DNA of 60,605 nucleotides, taken from assembly GCF_018494035.1 (NCBI RefSeq), contig NZ_JABBFO010000014.1, positions 1-60,605 on the forward strand, in the 5' to 3' direction. The notes beneath the pieces were generated by a model. The model was not told where the DNA came from. It did not search any database and saw nothing but the letters and a program-made list of their open reading frames with translations. Below, in pieces: positions 34,824-45,951 of this stretch (the stretch's first letter is position 1; each line of letters starts with the position of its first letter). Origin of the DNA: Rosenbergiella australiborealis. GTDB taxonomy: Bacteria > Pseudomonadota > Gammaproteobacteria > Enterobacterales > Enterobacteriaceae. Position numbers and translations under genes: made by a program.

Positions 34824-36491
34824 ATGTTGCGTAAACTAAAAGTTGTTACCAGTTTATTATTAATTCTTTCCATTATGGGCGTGATACAAATTATTAGTAG
34901 TACGCTATTTTTACAAATGTCAAAGGATAACCAAGCGATATTTTCGCAGAATCAAAAGTTGAGAATTCAACAGCAAAGTATATCTGATGCGACCTCTTAT
35001 TTGTTAGAGGCAAGATCCAATATTAACTTTGGTATGATTTACAGTTTACAACGATCCAAGGATGTCGGTTTTGAAGAGAGGATAGGAAAGTTTTTAAATA
35101 GCGCGGAAGGTAATCTCCAACAGGCGGATGAAGAATATAAAACGTTTTGGAATACGTTCACTGATAAAGAAAAAGAAGACACTAAACTCGATGCAATGGC
35201 TCGTGCATTTATTGATTACCGTAATGGACTTAACACCCTCTTGGAATTATTACGAAAAGGGAAAGTGAATGAATTCATGACCACTCCCGTTATGGATAAA
35301 CAGCGGGTTTTTGATACCAAGATGGATCAGTGGTACGAACGCAATGAAAAGCAGGTAGAAATTGGTATTGATAATAGTCGTGAACAGTATGAACACGCCT
35401 TAATCTTAACCGGCGTCTTTATCCTCATTACCTTATTCGTGATTTTCTTAGCATGGGTAGGTATTCATCGTATCTTACTCAAACCACTGCATGCTTGTAT
35501 TCACCATATTCAAAATGTTGCCCGCGGTGATTTAACGCAGTCGATTGAGATAATAAGTAAAAATGAGATGGGTGAACTGTTAACCACAGTGCAGCATATG
35601 CAGGATGAATTAAAGCATACCGTCGGATTGGTCCGTGATAGTTCAGAATCCATTTTCAGTGGCGCCAGTGAAATTGCTAACGGAAGTAATGACTTATCAG
35701 CACGTACCGAGCAGCAAGCTGCATCGCTCGAAGAAACCGCTTCCAGTATGGAACAGCTTACGGCGACGGTAAAACAAAACGCCGAGAATGCTCGACAAGC
35801 CTCACAGTTGGCGCTGAATGCTTCTGAGACGGCTCGGCATGGCGGTAATGTTGTCGATAATGTTGTCACGACGATGAAAGATATCGCCGATAGTTCAAAG
35901 AAAATCTCTGACATCACAAGTGTCATTGATGGTATTGCTTTTCAAACCAATATTCTTGCATTAAATGCTGCGGTAGAAGCGGCGCGTGCTGGTGAGCAAG
36001 GCAGAGGCTTTGCGGTGGTGGCTGGAGAGGTACGTAATCTCGCCCAACGCAGTGCCCAAGCAGCGAAAGAAATTAAAATTTTGATTGAAGACTCGGTGAA
36101 CCGTATCGATTCGGGATCACAGCTGGTGGAGAATGCAGGAGTGACGATGGGCGAGATTGTTAATGCGGTCACCCGAGTGACTGACATTATGGGCGAAATC
36201 GCCTCCGCCTCCGAAGAACAAAGTCGGGGTATTGATCTGGTCAGTACAGCGGTAACCGAAATGGATCAAGTTACTCAGCAAAATGCGACATTAGTGGAAG
36301 AATCTGCCACTGCAGCAGCTGCTTTAGAAGAACAAGCGGGTCTACTCAAACAAGCAGTGGCGGTGTTTCAAGTTGGCCATCACTCGGTTTCCAAGTCATT
36401 GGCGCCGGTGAGTAAGAAACATCCACTGCCTTCTGCTAATACGGTGAGTGCGGGACAGATGACCAATAGTAACGATTGGGAAACCTTTTAA
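34824..36491 (+). CDS. methyl-accepting chemotaxis protein (Tsr/Tar type)
   Basis: An inner-membrane chemoreceptor of 555 residues. Two spans (about 8-30 and 190-215) flank a periplasmic four-helix sensor; then a HAMP domain, methylation helices with Glu/Gln pairs, and the hairpin tip [22 protein letters not shown]. The C-terminal DWETF is a variant of the NWETF tether for CheR and CheB. In the sensor, Arg64 and Asn68 of the E. coli serine pocket are kept, but Arg69 is Phe and Arg73 is Tyr, so the ligand may differ from serine. It is the only receptor between cheW and cheR; tap is absent. Confidence 0.93.
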   Translation: MLRKLKVVTSLLLILSIMGVIQIISSTLFLQMSKDNQAIFSQNQKLRIQQQSISDATSYLLEARSNINFGMIYSLQRSKDVGFEERIGKFLNSAEGNLQQADEEYKTFWNTFTDKEKEDTKLDAMARAFIDYRNGLNTLLELLRKGKVNEFMTTPVMDKQRVFDTKMDQWYERNEKQVEIGIDNSREQYEHALILTGVFILITLFVIFLAWVGIHRILLKPLHACIHHIQNVARGDLTQSIEIISKNEMGELLTTVQHMQDELKHTVGLVRDSSESIFSGASEIANGSNDLSARTEQQAASLEETASSMEQLTATVKQNAENARQASQLALNASETARHGGNVVDNVVTTMKDIADSSKKISDITSVIDGIAFQTNILALNAAVEAARAGEQGRGFAVVAGEVRNLAQRSAQAAKEIKILIEDSVNRIDSGSQLVENAGVTMGEIVNAVTRVTDIMGEIASASEEQSRGIDLVSTAVTEMDQVTQQNATLVEESATAAAALEEQAGLLKQAVAVFQVGHHSVSKSLAPVSKKHPLPSANTVSAGQMTNSNDWETF

Positions 36492-36561
36492 TTTACCATT
36501 TTGATCGGGTAGGGTCTGACGTGAAGGCCTTACCCGAATGAGCAGAGAAAGCGAAGGGATT

Positions 36562-37428
36562 ATGCAGAAACAACCCCCTATTATGGCCTCAACTCGCCCT
36601 GCGGCACAGAGTGGACGTTATGAGTTATCGGCGCAAGATTTCCAAAAAATAGCGACGTTGATTTACCAACGGGCAGGAATAGTGCTGGCGGCACATAAAC
36701 AAGAGATGGTGTATAACCGTTTATTGAGAAGAGTCAGAGCCTGTGATTTTACCAATTTTAGCCAATACATTCAGTTTTTAGAAAAACATCCACAAAGTGA
36801 TGAGTGGCAACAATTTACCAATGCACTGACCACCAACTTGACGGCTTTTTTTCGCGAAGCCCACCATTTTCCGATTTTAGCGGAGCATGCACGGTCTCAT
36901 AAGGGGTGTTATACCCTGTGGTGTTGCGCCGCCTCTACCGGTGAAGAACCCTGGTCACTAGCGATAACCTTAGCGGAAACGCTAGGGCTTGCGCCGGGAC
37001 GATTTAAAATTTTTGCCAGCGATATCGATACGCAAGTTTTGGAGAAGGGTAAACAAGGGATTTACCCTCAAGAAGCGCTCTCTATGCTCACCCCTGAACA
37101 GTTACAGCGTTATTTTTTTAAAGGGACAGGTAACCATAGCGGCTTAGTGAGGGTCAGGCCTGAACTTGCTGCCACGGTAGACTTTTATCCGCTTAATTTA
37201 CTCGCTCAGGACTGGCAATTAAAAGAGAAGGTCGATGCGATATTTTGTCGTAATGTAATGATTTATTTCGATAAAAAAACACAACAAACCTTACTGCATC
37301 GTATGGTTAATGTGCTGCAGCCTGATGGATTATTGTTTGCCGGTCATTCAGAAAATCTAAGCCAATTAAGTACCGATTATTCACTGTTAGGCCAGACTGT
37401 CTACCGACTTGCTGAGAGGAAAAAATGA
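36562..37428 (+). CDS. cheR: chemotaxis methyltransferase CheR
   Basis: S-adenosylmethionine-dependent methylation of receptor glutamates for adaptation. [20 protein letters not shown], the [16 protein letters not shown] block, the SAM motif [13 protein letters not shown] and [10 protein letters not shown] are present. ATG 36562 (288 residues, AAGGG just upstream) fits the E. coli length of 286; ATG 36538 is possible. Its stop overlaps the cheB start (ATGA). Confidence 0.95.
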   Translation: MQKQPPIMASTRPAAQSGRYELSAQDFQKIATLIYQRAGIVLAAHKQEMVYNRLLRRVRACDFTNFSQYIQFLEKHPQSDEWQQFTNALTTNLTAFFREAHHFPILAEHARSHKGCYTLWCCAASTGEEPWSLAITLAETLGLAPGRFKIFASDIDTQVLEKGKQGIYPQEALSMLTPEQLQRYFFKGTGNHSGLVRVRPELAATVDFYPLNLLAQDWQLKEKVDAIFCRNVMIYFDKKTQQTLLHRMVNVLQPDGLLFAGHSENLSQLSTDYSLLGQTVYRLAERKK

Positions 37429-38474
37429 GTAAAATAAGTGTGCTGTGTGTGGATGACTCCGCACTAATCCGCCAACTGATGACGGAAATCGTCAATAGCC
37501 AAAAAGATATGTATATGGTGGCCACTGCACCGGATCCTATAGTCGCCCGTGAGCTCATTAAACATTATGATCCCACCGTACTGACGTTAGATATTGAAAT
37601 GCCGAAGATGGATGGGCTCGACTTTCTTGAGAAGTTGATGCGATTACGGCCGATGCCAGTAGTGATGGTCTCTTCGTTAACGGAGCGAGGTTCAGAGGTG
37701 ACATTGCGGGCCTTAGAACTGGGGGCCGTTGATTTTGTAACGAAACCACAAATGGGCATTCGCGAGGGTATTTTACAATACAGTGAACTGATCTGTGAAA
37801 AAATACGCTCGGCGGCACAAGCGCGGCTGCCTAACCCAAATAGCCGTACCCAAGTGAGGCCAGTATCACTTAAGACGTTAATCGGTAGTGAAAAAGTGAT
37901 GGCTATCGGCGCTTCGACGGGTGGTACTGAGGCTATACGACAAGTGCTTGAACCCTTACCCCCCGCTTGCCCAGCGGTACTGATTACCCAACATATGCCT
38001 GCAGGGTTTACCCGTTCTTTTGCAGAACGACTCAATCGTATTTGCCAAATTACGGTGAAAGAGGGTGAACAGGGGGAGCGAGTCCTACCGGGACACGCTT
38101 ACATTGCGCCGGGCGATATGCATATGGAACTCACTCGCTCTGGGGCTAATTACCAAATACGGCTGCTGGATACGCCCCCCGTCAATCGTCATCGCCCGGC
38201 GGTCGATGTGCTTTTTCATTCAGTCGCTGCATGCGCCGGGCGCAATGCGGTTGGGGTATTGCTGACCGGAATGGGTAACGATGGTGCTGTTGGATTATTA
38301 GAAATGAAAAAAGCAGGGAGTTGGACTATTGCTCAAAATGAGGCCAGTTGTGTGGTGTACGGCATGCCTCGTGAAGCCGTATTGCTCAATGCGGTTTGTG
38401 AAGTAATACCTCTTGATGAGATCAGTCAACACATGGTCAGTCGTTTGGCCTCGGGGCAAGCTATACGCATTTAA
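37425..38474 (+). CDS. cheB: chemotaxis methylesterase CheB
   Basis: Removes methyl groups from and deamidates receptors. The receiver domain has phospho-acceptor Asp56 ([10 protein letters not shown]). The esterase domain carries the Ser (GASTGGTEA), His (TQHMPAGF) and Asp (GMGNDGAVG) triad. 349 residues, identical in length to E. coli. Confidence 0.97.
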   Translation: MSKISVLCVDDSALIRQLMTEIVNSQKDMYMVATAPDPIVARELIKHYDPTVLTLDIEMPKMDGLDFLEKLMRLRPMPVVMVSSLTERGSEVTLRALELGAVDFVTKPQMGIREGILQYSELICEKIRSAAQARLPNPNSRTQVRPVSLKTLIGSEKVMAIGASTGGTEAIRQVLEPLPPACPAVLITQHMPAGFTRSFAERLNRICQITVKEGEQGERVLPGHAYIAPGDMHMELTRSGANYQIRLLDTPPVNRHRPAVDVLFHSVAACAGRNAVGVLLTGMGNDGAVGLLEMKKAGSWTIAQNEASCVVYGMPREAVLLNAVCEVIPLDEISQHMVSRLASGQAIRI

Positions 38475-38511
38475 GCGTTAAGAGCTCATTAATCAGAATA
38501 AGGAAATCATT

Positions 38512-38901
38512 ATGGCGGATAAGGCACTCCATTTTTTAGTGGTCGACGATTTTACAACCATGCGGCGTATTGTACGTAACTTATTAAAAGAATTAGGTTT
38601 TACCAATGTGGATGAGGCCGAAGATGGTCAAGAAGCATTGAACAAATTGCAAGCAGCTCATTTCGATTTTGTCATATCAGATTGGAATATGCCGAATATG
38701 GACGGTTTGACCTTGTTAAAAACGCTTCGTGCCGAGGAAAAATTTGCCAATTTACCGGTGCTAATGGTGACGGCTGAGGCAAAGAAGGAGAACATTATTG
38801 CGGCAGCGCAAGCGGGAGCGAGTGGGTATGTAGTGAAACCTTTTACTGCGGCAATATTGGAAGAAAAACTGAATAAAATCTTTGAAAAATACGGAATGTA
38901 A
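38512..38901 (+). CDS. cheY: chemotaxis response regulator CheY
   Basis: Single-domain receiver that binds FliM and reverses the motor when phosphorylated. Asp12, Asp13, Asp57 ([10 protein letters not shown]), Thr87 (VTAEAKKEN) and Lys109 (VVKPFTA) are all at the E. coli positions. 129 residues. Confidence 0.98.
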   Translation: MADKALHFLVVDDFTTMRRIVRNLLKELGFTNVDEAEDGQEALNKLQAAHFDFVISDWNMPNMDGLTLLKTLRAEEKFANLPVLMVTAEAKKENIIAAAQAGASGYVVKPFTAAILEEKLNKIFEKYGM

Positions 38902-38910
38902 GGAGTTGCT

Positions 38911-39552
38911 ATGAACCATCCCTTACCGCCGAGTGATCATGATCCTATGTCAGATATTATTGTTCGTTTAGGATCGCTGACGCGTATGTTACGCGATAGT
39001 CTGCATGAGTTAGGGCTTGAGCAAGCGATTGCCGATGCGGCGGAGGCAATCCCCGATGCAAGAGGCCGATTGACCTATGTTGTGGATATGACCACACAGG
39101 CTGCGAATCGGGTACTGACGTGTGTTGAACAGGCACAACCGGAACAAGAGCAGCTAGCACAACAAGCAGAAGCCTTACAACAGCGTTGGGACCAGTGGTT
39201 TGCTGAACCGAAGAGTTTTGATGAGGCTAAAGCGTTGGTCGCGGCAACACGGGAGCATCTCGCGTCAATCCCGTTAATTACTGGTAAAACCAATCAGCTA
39301 TTGCTTGAAATTATGATGGCTCAGGATTTCCAAGATCTGACCGGGCAAGTGATCAAAAAGATGATGCATGTCGTCGAGCAAATTGAAACGCAGCTATTGA
39401 TGGTATTGCTGGATAATATTCCTGACAACGCGCGCGTGACGCCGACACAAAAAAATAGTCTATTAAACGGACCACAAATCGACACCACAGCCAGTGGCGT
39501 GATTGCGAATCAGTCACAAGTTGATGATTTATTAGATAGTCTTGGTTTTTAG
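38911..39552 (+). CDS. cheZ: CheY-P phosphatase CheZ
   Basis: A long helical-hairpin phosphatase. The catalytic stretch [15 protein letters not shown] holds the Asp and Gln pair, and the C-terminal peptide [10 protein letters not shown] is the CheY-binding tail. 213 residues (E. coli 214). Its end is followed by a strong terminator. Confidence 0.97.
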   Translation: MNHPLPPSDHDPMSDIIVRLGSLTRMLRDSLHELGLEQAIADAAEAIPDARGRLTYVVDMTTQAANRVLTCVEQAQPEQEQLAQQAEALQQRWDQWFAEPKSFDEAKALVAATREHLASIPLITGKTNQLLLEIMMAQDFQDLTGQVIKKMMHVVEQIETQLLMVLLDNIPDNARVTPTQKNSLLNGPQIDTTASGVIANQSQVDDLLDSLGF

Positions 39553-39594
39553 TGATACTCCCCCTCATTATTACTGACTCATATCGCTTCCGTT

Positions 39595-39627
39595 GTGCTT
39601 ATTATTAGCCTAATAAGCACCTTTTTT
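39595..39627 (+). terminator. Rho-independent terminator of the che operon
   Basis: GTGCTTATTA/TAATAAGCAC stem, six-base loop, then a T6 run. Separates cheZ from flhB. Confidence 0.85.
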
Positions 39628-39698
39628 ACCGTTGTTTGGCCAATAGCCTGATCATGATTCTGGCATGCTACGGGGAATTATCCGTATAGGAAGCCCCA

Positions 39699-40847
39699 GT
39701 GTCTGAAGAAGATAAAGACGATAAAACCGAAGAACCCAGTAGTCGTCGTATTGAAAAAGCGCGCGAAGAAGGTGATATTCCCCGCTCACGCGAATTAACG
39801 TCATTGCTGCTACTCTCAGCAGGGCTACCCGCATTAATACTCAGCCTACCGGCAAGCTGGCAAGGTTTACTGCGTATTGTCCATGAGAGCTGGCAATTTG
39901 ATCTTGAGCAGGTTAATGCTTATCAATGGGGCGCTTCCAGCGTTGAAATGATCCCGTTCAGCCTGAAGCTCTTTCTCCCTCTTGGGGTCGGTTTATGGGG
40001 TGTTTCGGTCATTGCATACCTTATTATTGGCGGTATAAACCTCAGTTCTCGTGCGTTACAAGTGAAGTTTTCACGACTCAATCCCTTAAGTGGGATGAAA
40101 AAATTTTACAGCGCACAAACGGTGGCCGAGTTAGTCAAATCCTTACTGAAGGCCTGCATCGTTATTACGATAGTCCTCAGCGTGTTAGCGCGACAACAAT
40201 CTGAAATACTTGGCTTGCTTCATCAACCTCTAGCGTCTGCGTTAGTGCAAGGATCCCATCAGTTACTCTTACTTTGGCTATGGATCCTTATTGGGATGAT
40301 CCCAATGGTTGCGTTCGATGTTTTCTGGCAACTGTACGCCTATCACAAAAAATTACGGATGACACGCCAAGAGATCCGCGACGAACATAAACAACAAGAA
40401 GGGGACCCGCATTTGAAAGGACGTATTCGTCAGCAAATGCGCGCGACGGCGAGACAACGGATGATGGCTAATGTCCCGACTGCCGATGTTATTCTCACTA
40501 ACCCGACACATTTTGCTGTTGCACTGCTCTACCAAGAGGGAAAAATGCACGCGCCGCAAGTGGTTGCAAAAGGGCGCGGACAGATAGCGCTAAAAATTCG
40601 TGAAATGGCAGGTGAACATCGTATTCCTACTCTTGAAGCACCCCCGTTAGCCCGTGCGCTATGGCGTCATACCGAAGTCGGTGACCCCATACCCGGCCCA
40701 CTCTATACCGCTGTGGCAGAAGTATTAGCTTGGGTTTGGCAAGTGCGCCGTTGGCGACAAGTTGGTGGACAAAAACCGCCAATTCCACTTGAACTTCCGA
40801 TTCCCGCTGAGATGATTGTTGACTTAGAGAAAAATGAACATGAATAA
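39699..40847 (+). CDS. flhB: flagellar export switch protein FlhB
   Basis: Membrane component of the flagellar type III export gate that switches from hook to filament substrates by cleaving itself. Four spans, then a cytoplasmic domain with the self-cleavage motif Asn-Pro-Thr-His (Asn268, in VILTNPTHFAVAL). It starts GTG with SEEDKDDKTEEPSSRRIEKARE, a family hallmark. 382 residues. Overlaps flhA by a few bases. Confidence 0.97.
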   Translation: MSEEDKDDKTEEPSSRRIEKAREEGDIPRSRELTSLLLLSAGLPALILSLPASWQGLLRIVHESWQFDLEQVNAYQWGASSVEMIPFSLKLFLPLGVGLWGVSVIAYLIIGGINLSSRALQVKFSRLNPLSGMKKFYSAQTVAELVKSLLKACIVITIVLSVLARQQSEILGLLHQPLASALVQGSHQLLLLWLWILIGMIPMVAFDVFWQLYAYHKKLRMTRQEIRDEHKQQEGDPHLKGRIRQQMRATARQRMMANVPTADVILTNPTHFAVALLYQEGKMHAPQVVAKGRGQIALKIREMAGEHRIPTLEAPPLARALWRHTEVGDPIPGPLYTAVAEVLAWVWQVRRWRQVGGQKPPIPLELPIPAEMIVDLEKNEHE

Positions 40848-42915
40848 GTTATATGCGCGTTTACGCCTGCCTATGCATTGGAATGATGTTGAGTGGCAAA
40901 TTTTAGTCGGGCCTATTTTAATCTTGCTGATCCTAGCAATGATGGTTTTACCCTTACCCGCTTTACTTCTCGATCTGTTTTTTACGTTTAATATTGCCTT
41001 GTCAATTATGGTCTTGCTGGTGGCGATGTTTACGCGAAAAACCTTAGAGTTTGCCGCTTTTCCCACAATTTTACTGTTTGCGACCTTATTACGTTTAGCC
41101 CTGAATATTGCATCCACCCGGATTATTTTGCTTGAGGGCCATATGGGTGAAGCTGCGGCAGGCAAAGTGATTGAAGCCTTTGGTCACTTTTTAGTGGGTG
41201 GGAATTTTGCAATTGGCGTGGTGGTTTTTATTATTCTGATTGTTATCAACTTTATGGTTATCACCAAGGGAGCGGGCCGGATTGCAGAGGTGGGTGCGCG
41301 CTTTGTTTTAGATGGGATGCCTGGAAAGCAGATGGCGATCGATGCGGATCTTAATGCCGGTATTATTGGAGAGGAACAAGCCAAACAACGCCGCCAAGAG
41401 GTAACACAAGAAGCTGATTTTTATGGGTCAATGGATGGGGCCAGTAAGTTTGTCCGCGGAGATGCTATGGCGGGCATTATCATCATGGTGATTAATATTG
41501 TTGGAGGCTTGCTGGTCGGTATTTTGCAACATGACCTTTCCGCTAGCCAAGCAGCAGAAACTTATACATTGTTGACCATTGGCGATGGGTTAGTCGCACA
41601 AATTCCAGCATTAGTGATTTCAACGGCGGCGGGGGTGATCGTCACTCGGGTCAGTAATGACAGTAATGTCAGTGAACAGATGGTCGGCCAACTGTTTAAT
41701 CGTCCGCAAGTGATGGTCTTAAGTGCTGCCGTATTGGGGTTGCTAGGGTTAGTCCCTGGTATGCCGAATGGTATTTTTTTAGTTTTTACTCTGTTGTTAT
41801 TAGGGATCGCGTGGTGGTTGCAAGGCGCGGAACAGCGTAAAGGGCCAGATTCTTCAATAGCGATGCCATCACAGTCGTCGCAGCCGATTGAGGCGAGTTG
41901 GCAAGATGTGATGATTGAAGATACCTTGGCAATGGAAGTGGGCTATCGATTAATTCCGTTGGTGGATGAACAGCAACAAGGCGAGTTACCGGGACGTATA
42001 CGGGCAATTAGGAAGAAATTCGCCACCATGATGGGTTTTTTACCGCCGGGAATTCATATTTCGGATAATTTATCGCTCGCCCCCGCCGACTATCGTATTT
42101 TGCTTAAGGGAGTCATTATTGGCGACGGTGAGGTCTGGCCCGGAAGATGGTTAGCCATAAACCCCGGCAATGCAACCTCTGAGTTACCCGGGGAACCGAC
42201 GCGGGACCCTGCTTTTGGATTACCTGCTATTTGGATTGATGGGGCGTTAAAAGAGCAAGCACAAACTCAAGGGTTCACGGTTGTAGAAGCCAGTACGGTC
42301 ATTGCTACGCACCTTAACCATTTGTTAAACCACCATGCGAGTGAATTATTTGGACGATTAGAAGCACAGCAATTAATCGATCATGTGGCCAAAACATTAC
42401 CGTCGCTTGTTGAAGGGGTGATTCCTGATCTTTTACCCTTAACGACAGTGCATAAGGTGCTACAAAATTTATTGTGTGAGCAAGTATCTATTCGCGATAT
42501 GCGTACTATTTTGGAGACACTGACTGAACATGCCAGCGCCACACAAAGTAGCCTTGAACTCACCACTGTTGTGCGGGTTGCATTGGGTCGAGCCATCACT
42601 CAGCAGTGCTTCCAAGAGGATGAGATAATTCAAGTTATTGGGCTCTCTCCCGCATTAGAAGGACTTTTGCACCAAGTGATGCGTAATGGGGGTGGGCTTG
42701 AACCGGGTCTTGCCGAACAATTGGTGCAGCAAGCCGGTAGTGCGATTGAGAACCAAGAGGGATTAGGGGTGACGCCAGTGCTTTTAGTTGATGCTGGCTT
42801 AAGACTATTATTAGCGCGTTATTTACGTCGCCACTATCGGCAATTAGTGGTGATGTCGACGGTTGAGTTAATGAGCGAAAAACCGATCCGCCAAACCGCG
42901 ACGCTGGGGGATTAA
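40840..42915 (+). CDS. flhA: flagellar export gate protein FlhA
   Basis: Nonameric export-gate protein: eight membrane spans in the first half and a large cytoplasmic ring domain. TLLRLALNIASTRIIL, the FHIPEP-type loop (GGNFAIGVVVFIILIVINF and GKQMAIDADLNAGII) and the C-terminal AITQQ region match. ATG 40840 gives 691 residues and aligns with E. coli; ATG 40834 is two codons earlier. The flhB stop lies inside its start region, implying coupled translation. Confidence 0.96.
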   Translation: MNKLYARLRLPMHWNDVEWQILVGPILILLILAMMVLPLPALLLDLFFTFNIALSIMVLLVAMFTRKTLEFAAFPTILLFATLLRLALNIASTRIILLEGHMGEAAAGKVIEAFGHFLVGGNFAIGVVVFIILIVINFMVITKGAGRIAEVGARFVLDGMPGKQMAIDADLNAGIIGEEQAKQRRQEVTQEADFYGSMDGASKFVRGDAMAGIIIMVINIVGGLLVGILQHDLSASQAAETYTLLTIGDGLVAQIPALVISTAAGVIVTRVSNDSNVSEQMVGQLFNRPQVMVLSAAVLGLLGLVPGMPNGIFLVFTLLLLGIAWWLQGAEQRKGPDSSIAMPSQSSQPIEASWQDVMIEDTLAMEVGYRLIPLVDEQQQGELPGRIRAIRKKFATMMGFLPPGIHISDNLSLAPADYRILLKGVIIGDGEVWPGRWLAINPGNATSELPGEPTRDPAFGLPAIWIDGALKEQAQTQGFTVVEASTVIATHLNHLLNHHASELFGRLEAQQLIDHVAKTLPSLVEGVIPDLLPLTTVHKVLQNLLCEQVSIRDMRTILETLTEHASATQSSLELTTVVRVALGRAITQQCFQEDEIIQVIGLSPALEGLLHQVMRNGGGLEPGLAEQLVQQAGSAIENQEGLGVTPVLLVDAGLRLLLARYLRRHYRQLVVMSTVELMSEKPIRQTATLGD

Positions 42916-42916
42916 T

Positions 42917-43411
42917 ATGTGGCGACACCTCATATTCGGGCTAGCAGTCTTGGCTGGAATACAGAATGCGCAGGCGACCATCGTCAGTACATCACTGGGT
43001 CACGCGGGGCAAGCATTGATGCGAAAAGGGCAATGGTATCATTTTCGTCTGGGAGAGCTTCCCCTCGGGGATCTCGGTGAGGTGGGTATACTCAGTTGGC
43101 AAATTAACAGCTTACAGCCTTGGCCACAGCCACCGTTGATTTTGCTCTGTCGTGATAGTCAGTGTCAACGTTTGAACTCGGTAGCTGGCCGAACCCAGCG
43201 ATTCGTAGGCTGGAAGAGTCAAGGAGTATGGTATATGCGTATTCAATTAGCGGGGATTGGCGCACAGCATCCGCCTATTCAGCTTAATGGGCTTCATCTT
43301 ACGGTTAATTATCGGGTAGAGGCAAGTCAGCACCGTCTTATTGTCGTAGACGAAGGGAATAAAGAGAACCCTGTTGGTGGGAAGTCCCCCCAACAGGTTA
43401 AGATTGATTAA
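42917..43411 (+). CDS. flhE: flagellar protein FlhE with extended C terminus
   Basis: A periplasmic protein thought to act as a plug or chaperone for the export apparatus; its loss is reported to leak protons. The signal peptide ends near AQAT. The body ends in LTVNYR, where E. coli FlhE (130 residues) stops; here 31 further residues follow (43316-43408). That tail contains a DNA hairpin (CTGTTGG/CCAACAG) like a former terminator, so it may be overrun intergenic sequence. The start follows the flhA stop by one base; convergent with argS. Confidence 0.88.
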   Translation: MWRHLIFGLAVLAGIQNAQATIVSTSLGHAGQALMRKGQWYHFRLGELPLGDLGEVGILSWQINSLQPWPQPPLILLCRDSQCQRLNSVAGRTQRFVGWKSQGVWYMRIQLAGIGAQHPPIQLNGLHLTVNYRVEASQHRLIVVDEGNKENPVGGKSPQQVKID

Positions 43412-43424
43412 CAAGATGAGGGGA

Positions 43425-45155
43425 CTACATCCGCTTGATGGTCTCAATTCCCAGTAAATCTAAACCGGTTTGTAATGTTCTGGCGGTCAATGCCGCAAGT
43501 TTTAAACGAGACTGACGGCTACTCTCGTCCTGAGCGGTCAATACCGGGCAGTGCTCATAGAAACTTGAGAAGAGTACCGCAACATCATACAAGTAGGCAC
43601 AAAGAACGTGAGGGGTACCTTCGCGAGCGACTTGGTGTAACGTCTCTTCAAATTGCAGTAAACGTGTAGCGAGTGCCGCCTCGCGAGATTCTGTCAGTGC
43701 CAGAGGTCCTTGCAGGGATTGTTCATCAATGCCTGCTTTACGAAAAATGGACAGCACCCGGGTATAGGCATACTGTAAATAAGGGGCCGTATTTCCCTCA
43801 AATGACAGCATATTGTCCCAGTCAAACACATAATCGGTTGTGCGGTTTTTGGAAAGGTCAGCATATTTTACCGCACCAATACCAATCACTTCGGCAAGAC
43901 GATTTAAGGTTTGAGTATCCATTTCTGGATTTTTTTCTTTAACTAGTGTTAGTGCGCGTTCGTGAGCTTCATCTAATAAATCCGCTAAACGAATAGTTCC
44001 CCCTGCCCGGGTCTTAAAGGGGCGACCATCTTTGCCTAACATCATCCCGAACATATGGTGCTCGAGTGGAACGGACTCCGGTACATAGCCAGCTTTACGT
44101 ACAATCGTCCAGGCTTGCATTAAGTGTTGATGTTGACGTGAATCAATATAATAGATCACACGTTCGGCCTTTAAGGTTTCGTAACGGTATTTTGCACAGG
44201 CAATATCTGTGGTGGTGTAAAGATAGCCACCATCTTTCTTCTGAATGATGACCCCCATTGGTTCACCTTCTTTATTGGTGAACTCATCAAGGAAAACTAC
44301 CGTGGCGCCTTCGCTCTCGACGGCGAGTCCTTTCTGTTTGAGGTCGGCAACAATACCCGGGAGCATGCTGTTATATAAACTCTCGCCCATAACATTATCT
44401 GCCGTTAAGCTGACGTTTAGACGATCATAGTTGCGTTGGTTCTGCTCCATGGTGATATCCACCAATTTACGCCACATGGTTAGGCAATATTCGTCACCGC
44501 TTTGCAATTTCACCACATAGCTACGTGCACGGGCAGCGAAATCGTCATCTTCGTCGTACGCAATTTTTGCTGCGCGGTAGAAGGCTTCAAAATCTTGTAA
44601 AGCAATATCCGCCGAGTGGTCAGCTTGTTGTTGCTCAAGATAGGCGATCAACATTCCAAACTGTGTTCCCCAGTCACCTAAATGGTTAGCACGGATAACC
44701 TTATGTCCGAGTTTTTCAAGGGTACGTACCGTTGCATCACCGATAATAGTCGAACGTAAGTGACCGACGTGCATTTCTTTTGCCACGTTCGGCGCAGAAT
44801 AATCGACGACGATGGTTTGCGGCGTTACAGGAGAAATATTCAGCTGTGGGGAGCCTAATGCCTGCTCGACTTCATGAGCAAGCCAATGTGGGTCAAGAAA
44901 AATATTGATAAAACCGGGGCCGGCAATTTCTGTTTTACTGGCAATACCGGTTAGCGCTAAATGTTCGACGACCTTTTCTGCGAGCTGACGCGGAGGCATA
45001 CCTAGTCGTTTTGCTGCGGCCATAATCCCATTAGCTTGGTAGTCACCAAATTGAGGTTTAGCAGATTGACGGATGAGGGGTTCGCTGTCGGCCGGAGCGC
45101 CGGCCGCAAACATTGCCTGACTAACTTTGTCGCACAGAAGAGCCTGAATATTCAC
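43425..45155 (-). CDS. argS: arginyl-tRNA synthetase
   Basis: Class I synthetase. The signature [20 protein letters not shown] holds the HIGH-type HVGH, and the C-terminal DALR domain ends GIETIKRM. As usual for ArgRS the KMSKS loop is degenerate ([12 protein letters not shown]). I chose GTG 45155 (576 residues; AAAGGT upstream), which aligns with E. coli MNIQALL; the open frame extends 13 codons further upstream without homology. Confidence 0.97.
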   Translation of the reverse strand: MNIQALLCDKVSQAMFAAGAPADSEPLIRQSAKPQFGDYQANGIMAAAKRLGMPPRQLAEKVVEHLALTGIASKTEIAGPGFINIFLDPHWLAHEVEQALGSPQLNISPVTPQTIVVDYSAPNVAKEMHVGHLRSTIIGDATVRTLEKLGHKVIRANHLGDWGTQFGMLIAYLEQQQADHSADIALQDFEAFYRAAKIAYDEDDDFAARARSYVVKLQSGDEYCLTMWRKLVDITMEQNQRNYDRLNVSLTADNVMGESLYNSMLPGIVADLKQKGLAVESEGATVVFLDEFTNKEGEPMGVIIQKKDGGYLYTTTDIACAKYRYETLKAERVIYYIDSRQHQHLMQAWTIVRKAGYVPESVPLEHHMFGMMLGKDGRPFKTRAGGTIRLADLLDEAHERALTLVKEKNPEMDTQTLNRLAEVIGIGAVKYADLSKNRTTDYVFDWDNMLSFEGNTAPYLQYAYTRVLSIFRKAGIDEQSLQGPLALTESREAALATRLLQFEETLHQVAREGTPHVLCAYLYDVAVLFSSFYEHCPVLTAQDESSRQSRLKLAALTARTLQTGLDLLGIETIKRM

Positions 45156-45384
45156 CGGTTTACCTTTATCAATAAAGTGTGTGGTGTCCCACACAACATA
45201 AGATGCTATGGCATCAATACGTAATAAGTTTTAATGACCGAGCAGTATACGTAAAAAAGCGTAACGCGTCAGCTTACATCTGCATTTGTCATTGAGAGTG
45301 ATTGAAATTAATCGGCTTTCGACTTTACAGGCAAGCCGCAGAGGGCGAAAATGGCGAGATACTGAATCACGGCCATAGAGCATT

Positions 45385-45948
45385 ATGCACACACTGTTTA
45401 CCGCACTTCCTGAATTAGCAGACGATCTGTCCCGTTTTGAACAAGCCCTGACGACTTTTACTGAGCAGCTTGGGTTAAATCTTGCACCATTAAGCATTGA
45501 CCATATTTCGTTACGTTGTCACCAAGAGCGCACAGCAGAATGCTGGGCAGCGCAGCTCGCACAGCATGGAACGTGTTTTTCCGATGCTATCATTGGTGGA
45601 CGGCCTATTCATTTATATCGTCTTTATCAGCCGTTAAAGTTATTGGGTCATTCTATCGAGATTGTTGAACTGCCTTGGCCAGGCGAAAAACGCTATCGTC
45701 ATGAGGGCTGGGAACATATTGAGGTGGTGTTACCGGGCTCTCCAGCGCTTCTTGGCCAACGGGCGATGTCGCTTATTGACGATAAAGGCTTGGTCATGCC
45801 AGGAATCAGTATCAAAACGCGTCGGCCTAAAACGCATCCCGGGGCATTGGATAACACCACACTGGCTATGACCAATGGCGATATTACGATCAAGTTTCAT
45901 ACTTGGCCTATCGATCTTGTCGTGGCTAGCGAACAGCGCGTTTCCTAA
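45385..45948 (+). CDS. yecM: YecM family VOC-fold protein
   Basis: A 187-residue protein of the vicinal-oxygen-chelate (glyoxalase-like) fold, of unknown function. DHISLRCHQ, GRPIHLYRL, the block VELPWPGEKRYRHEGWEHIE and TIKFHTWPI match E. coli YecM. The His and Glu positions suggest metal binding. It is divergent from argS, as in E. coli. Confidence 0.93.
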   Translation: MHTLFTALPELADDLSRFEQALTTFTEQLGLNLAPLSIDHISLRCHQERTAECWAAQLAQHGTCFSDAIIGGRPIHLYRLYQPLKLLGHSIEIVELPWPGEKRYRHEGWEHIEVVLPGSPALLGQRAMSLIDDKGLVMPGISIKTRRPKTHPGALDNTTLAMTNGDITIKFHTWPIDLVVASEQRVS

Positions 45949-45951
45949 ACT

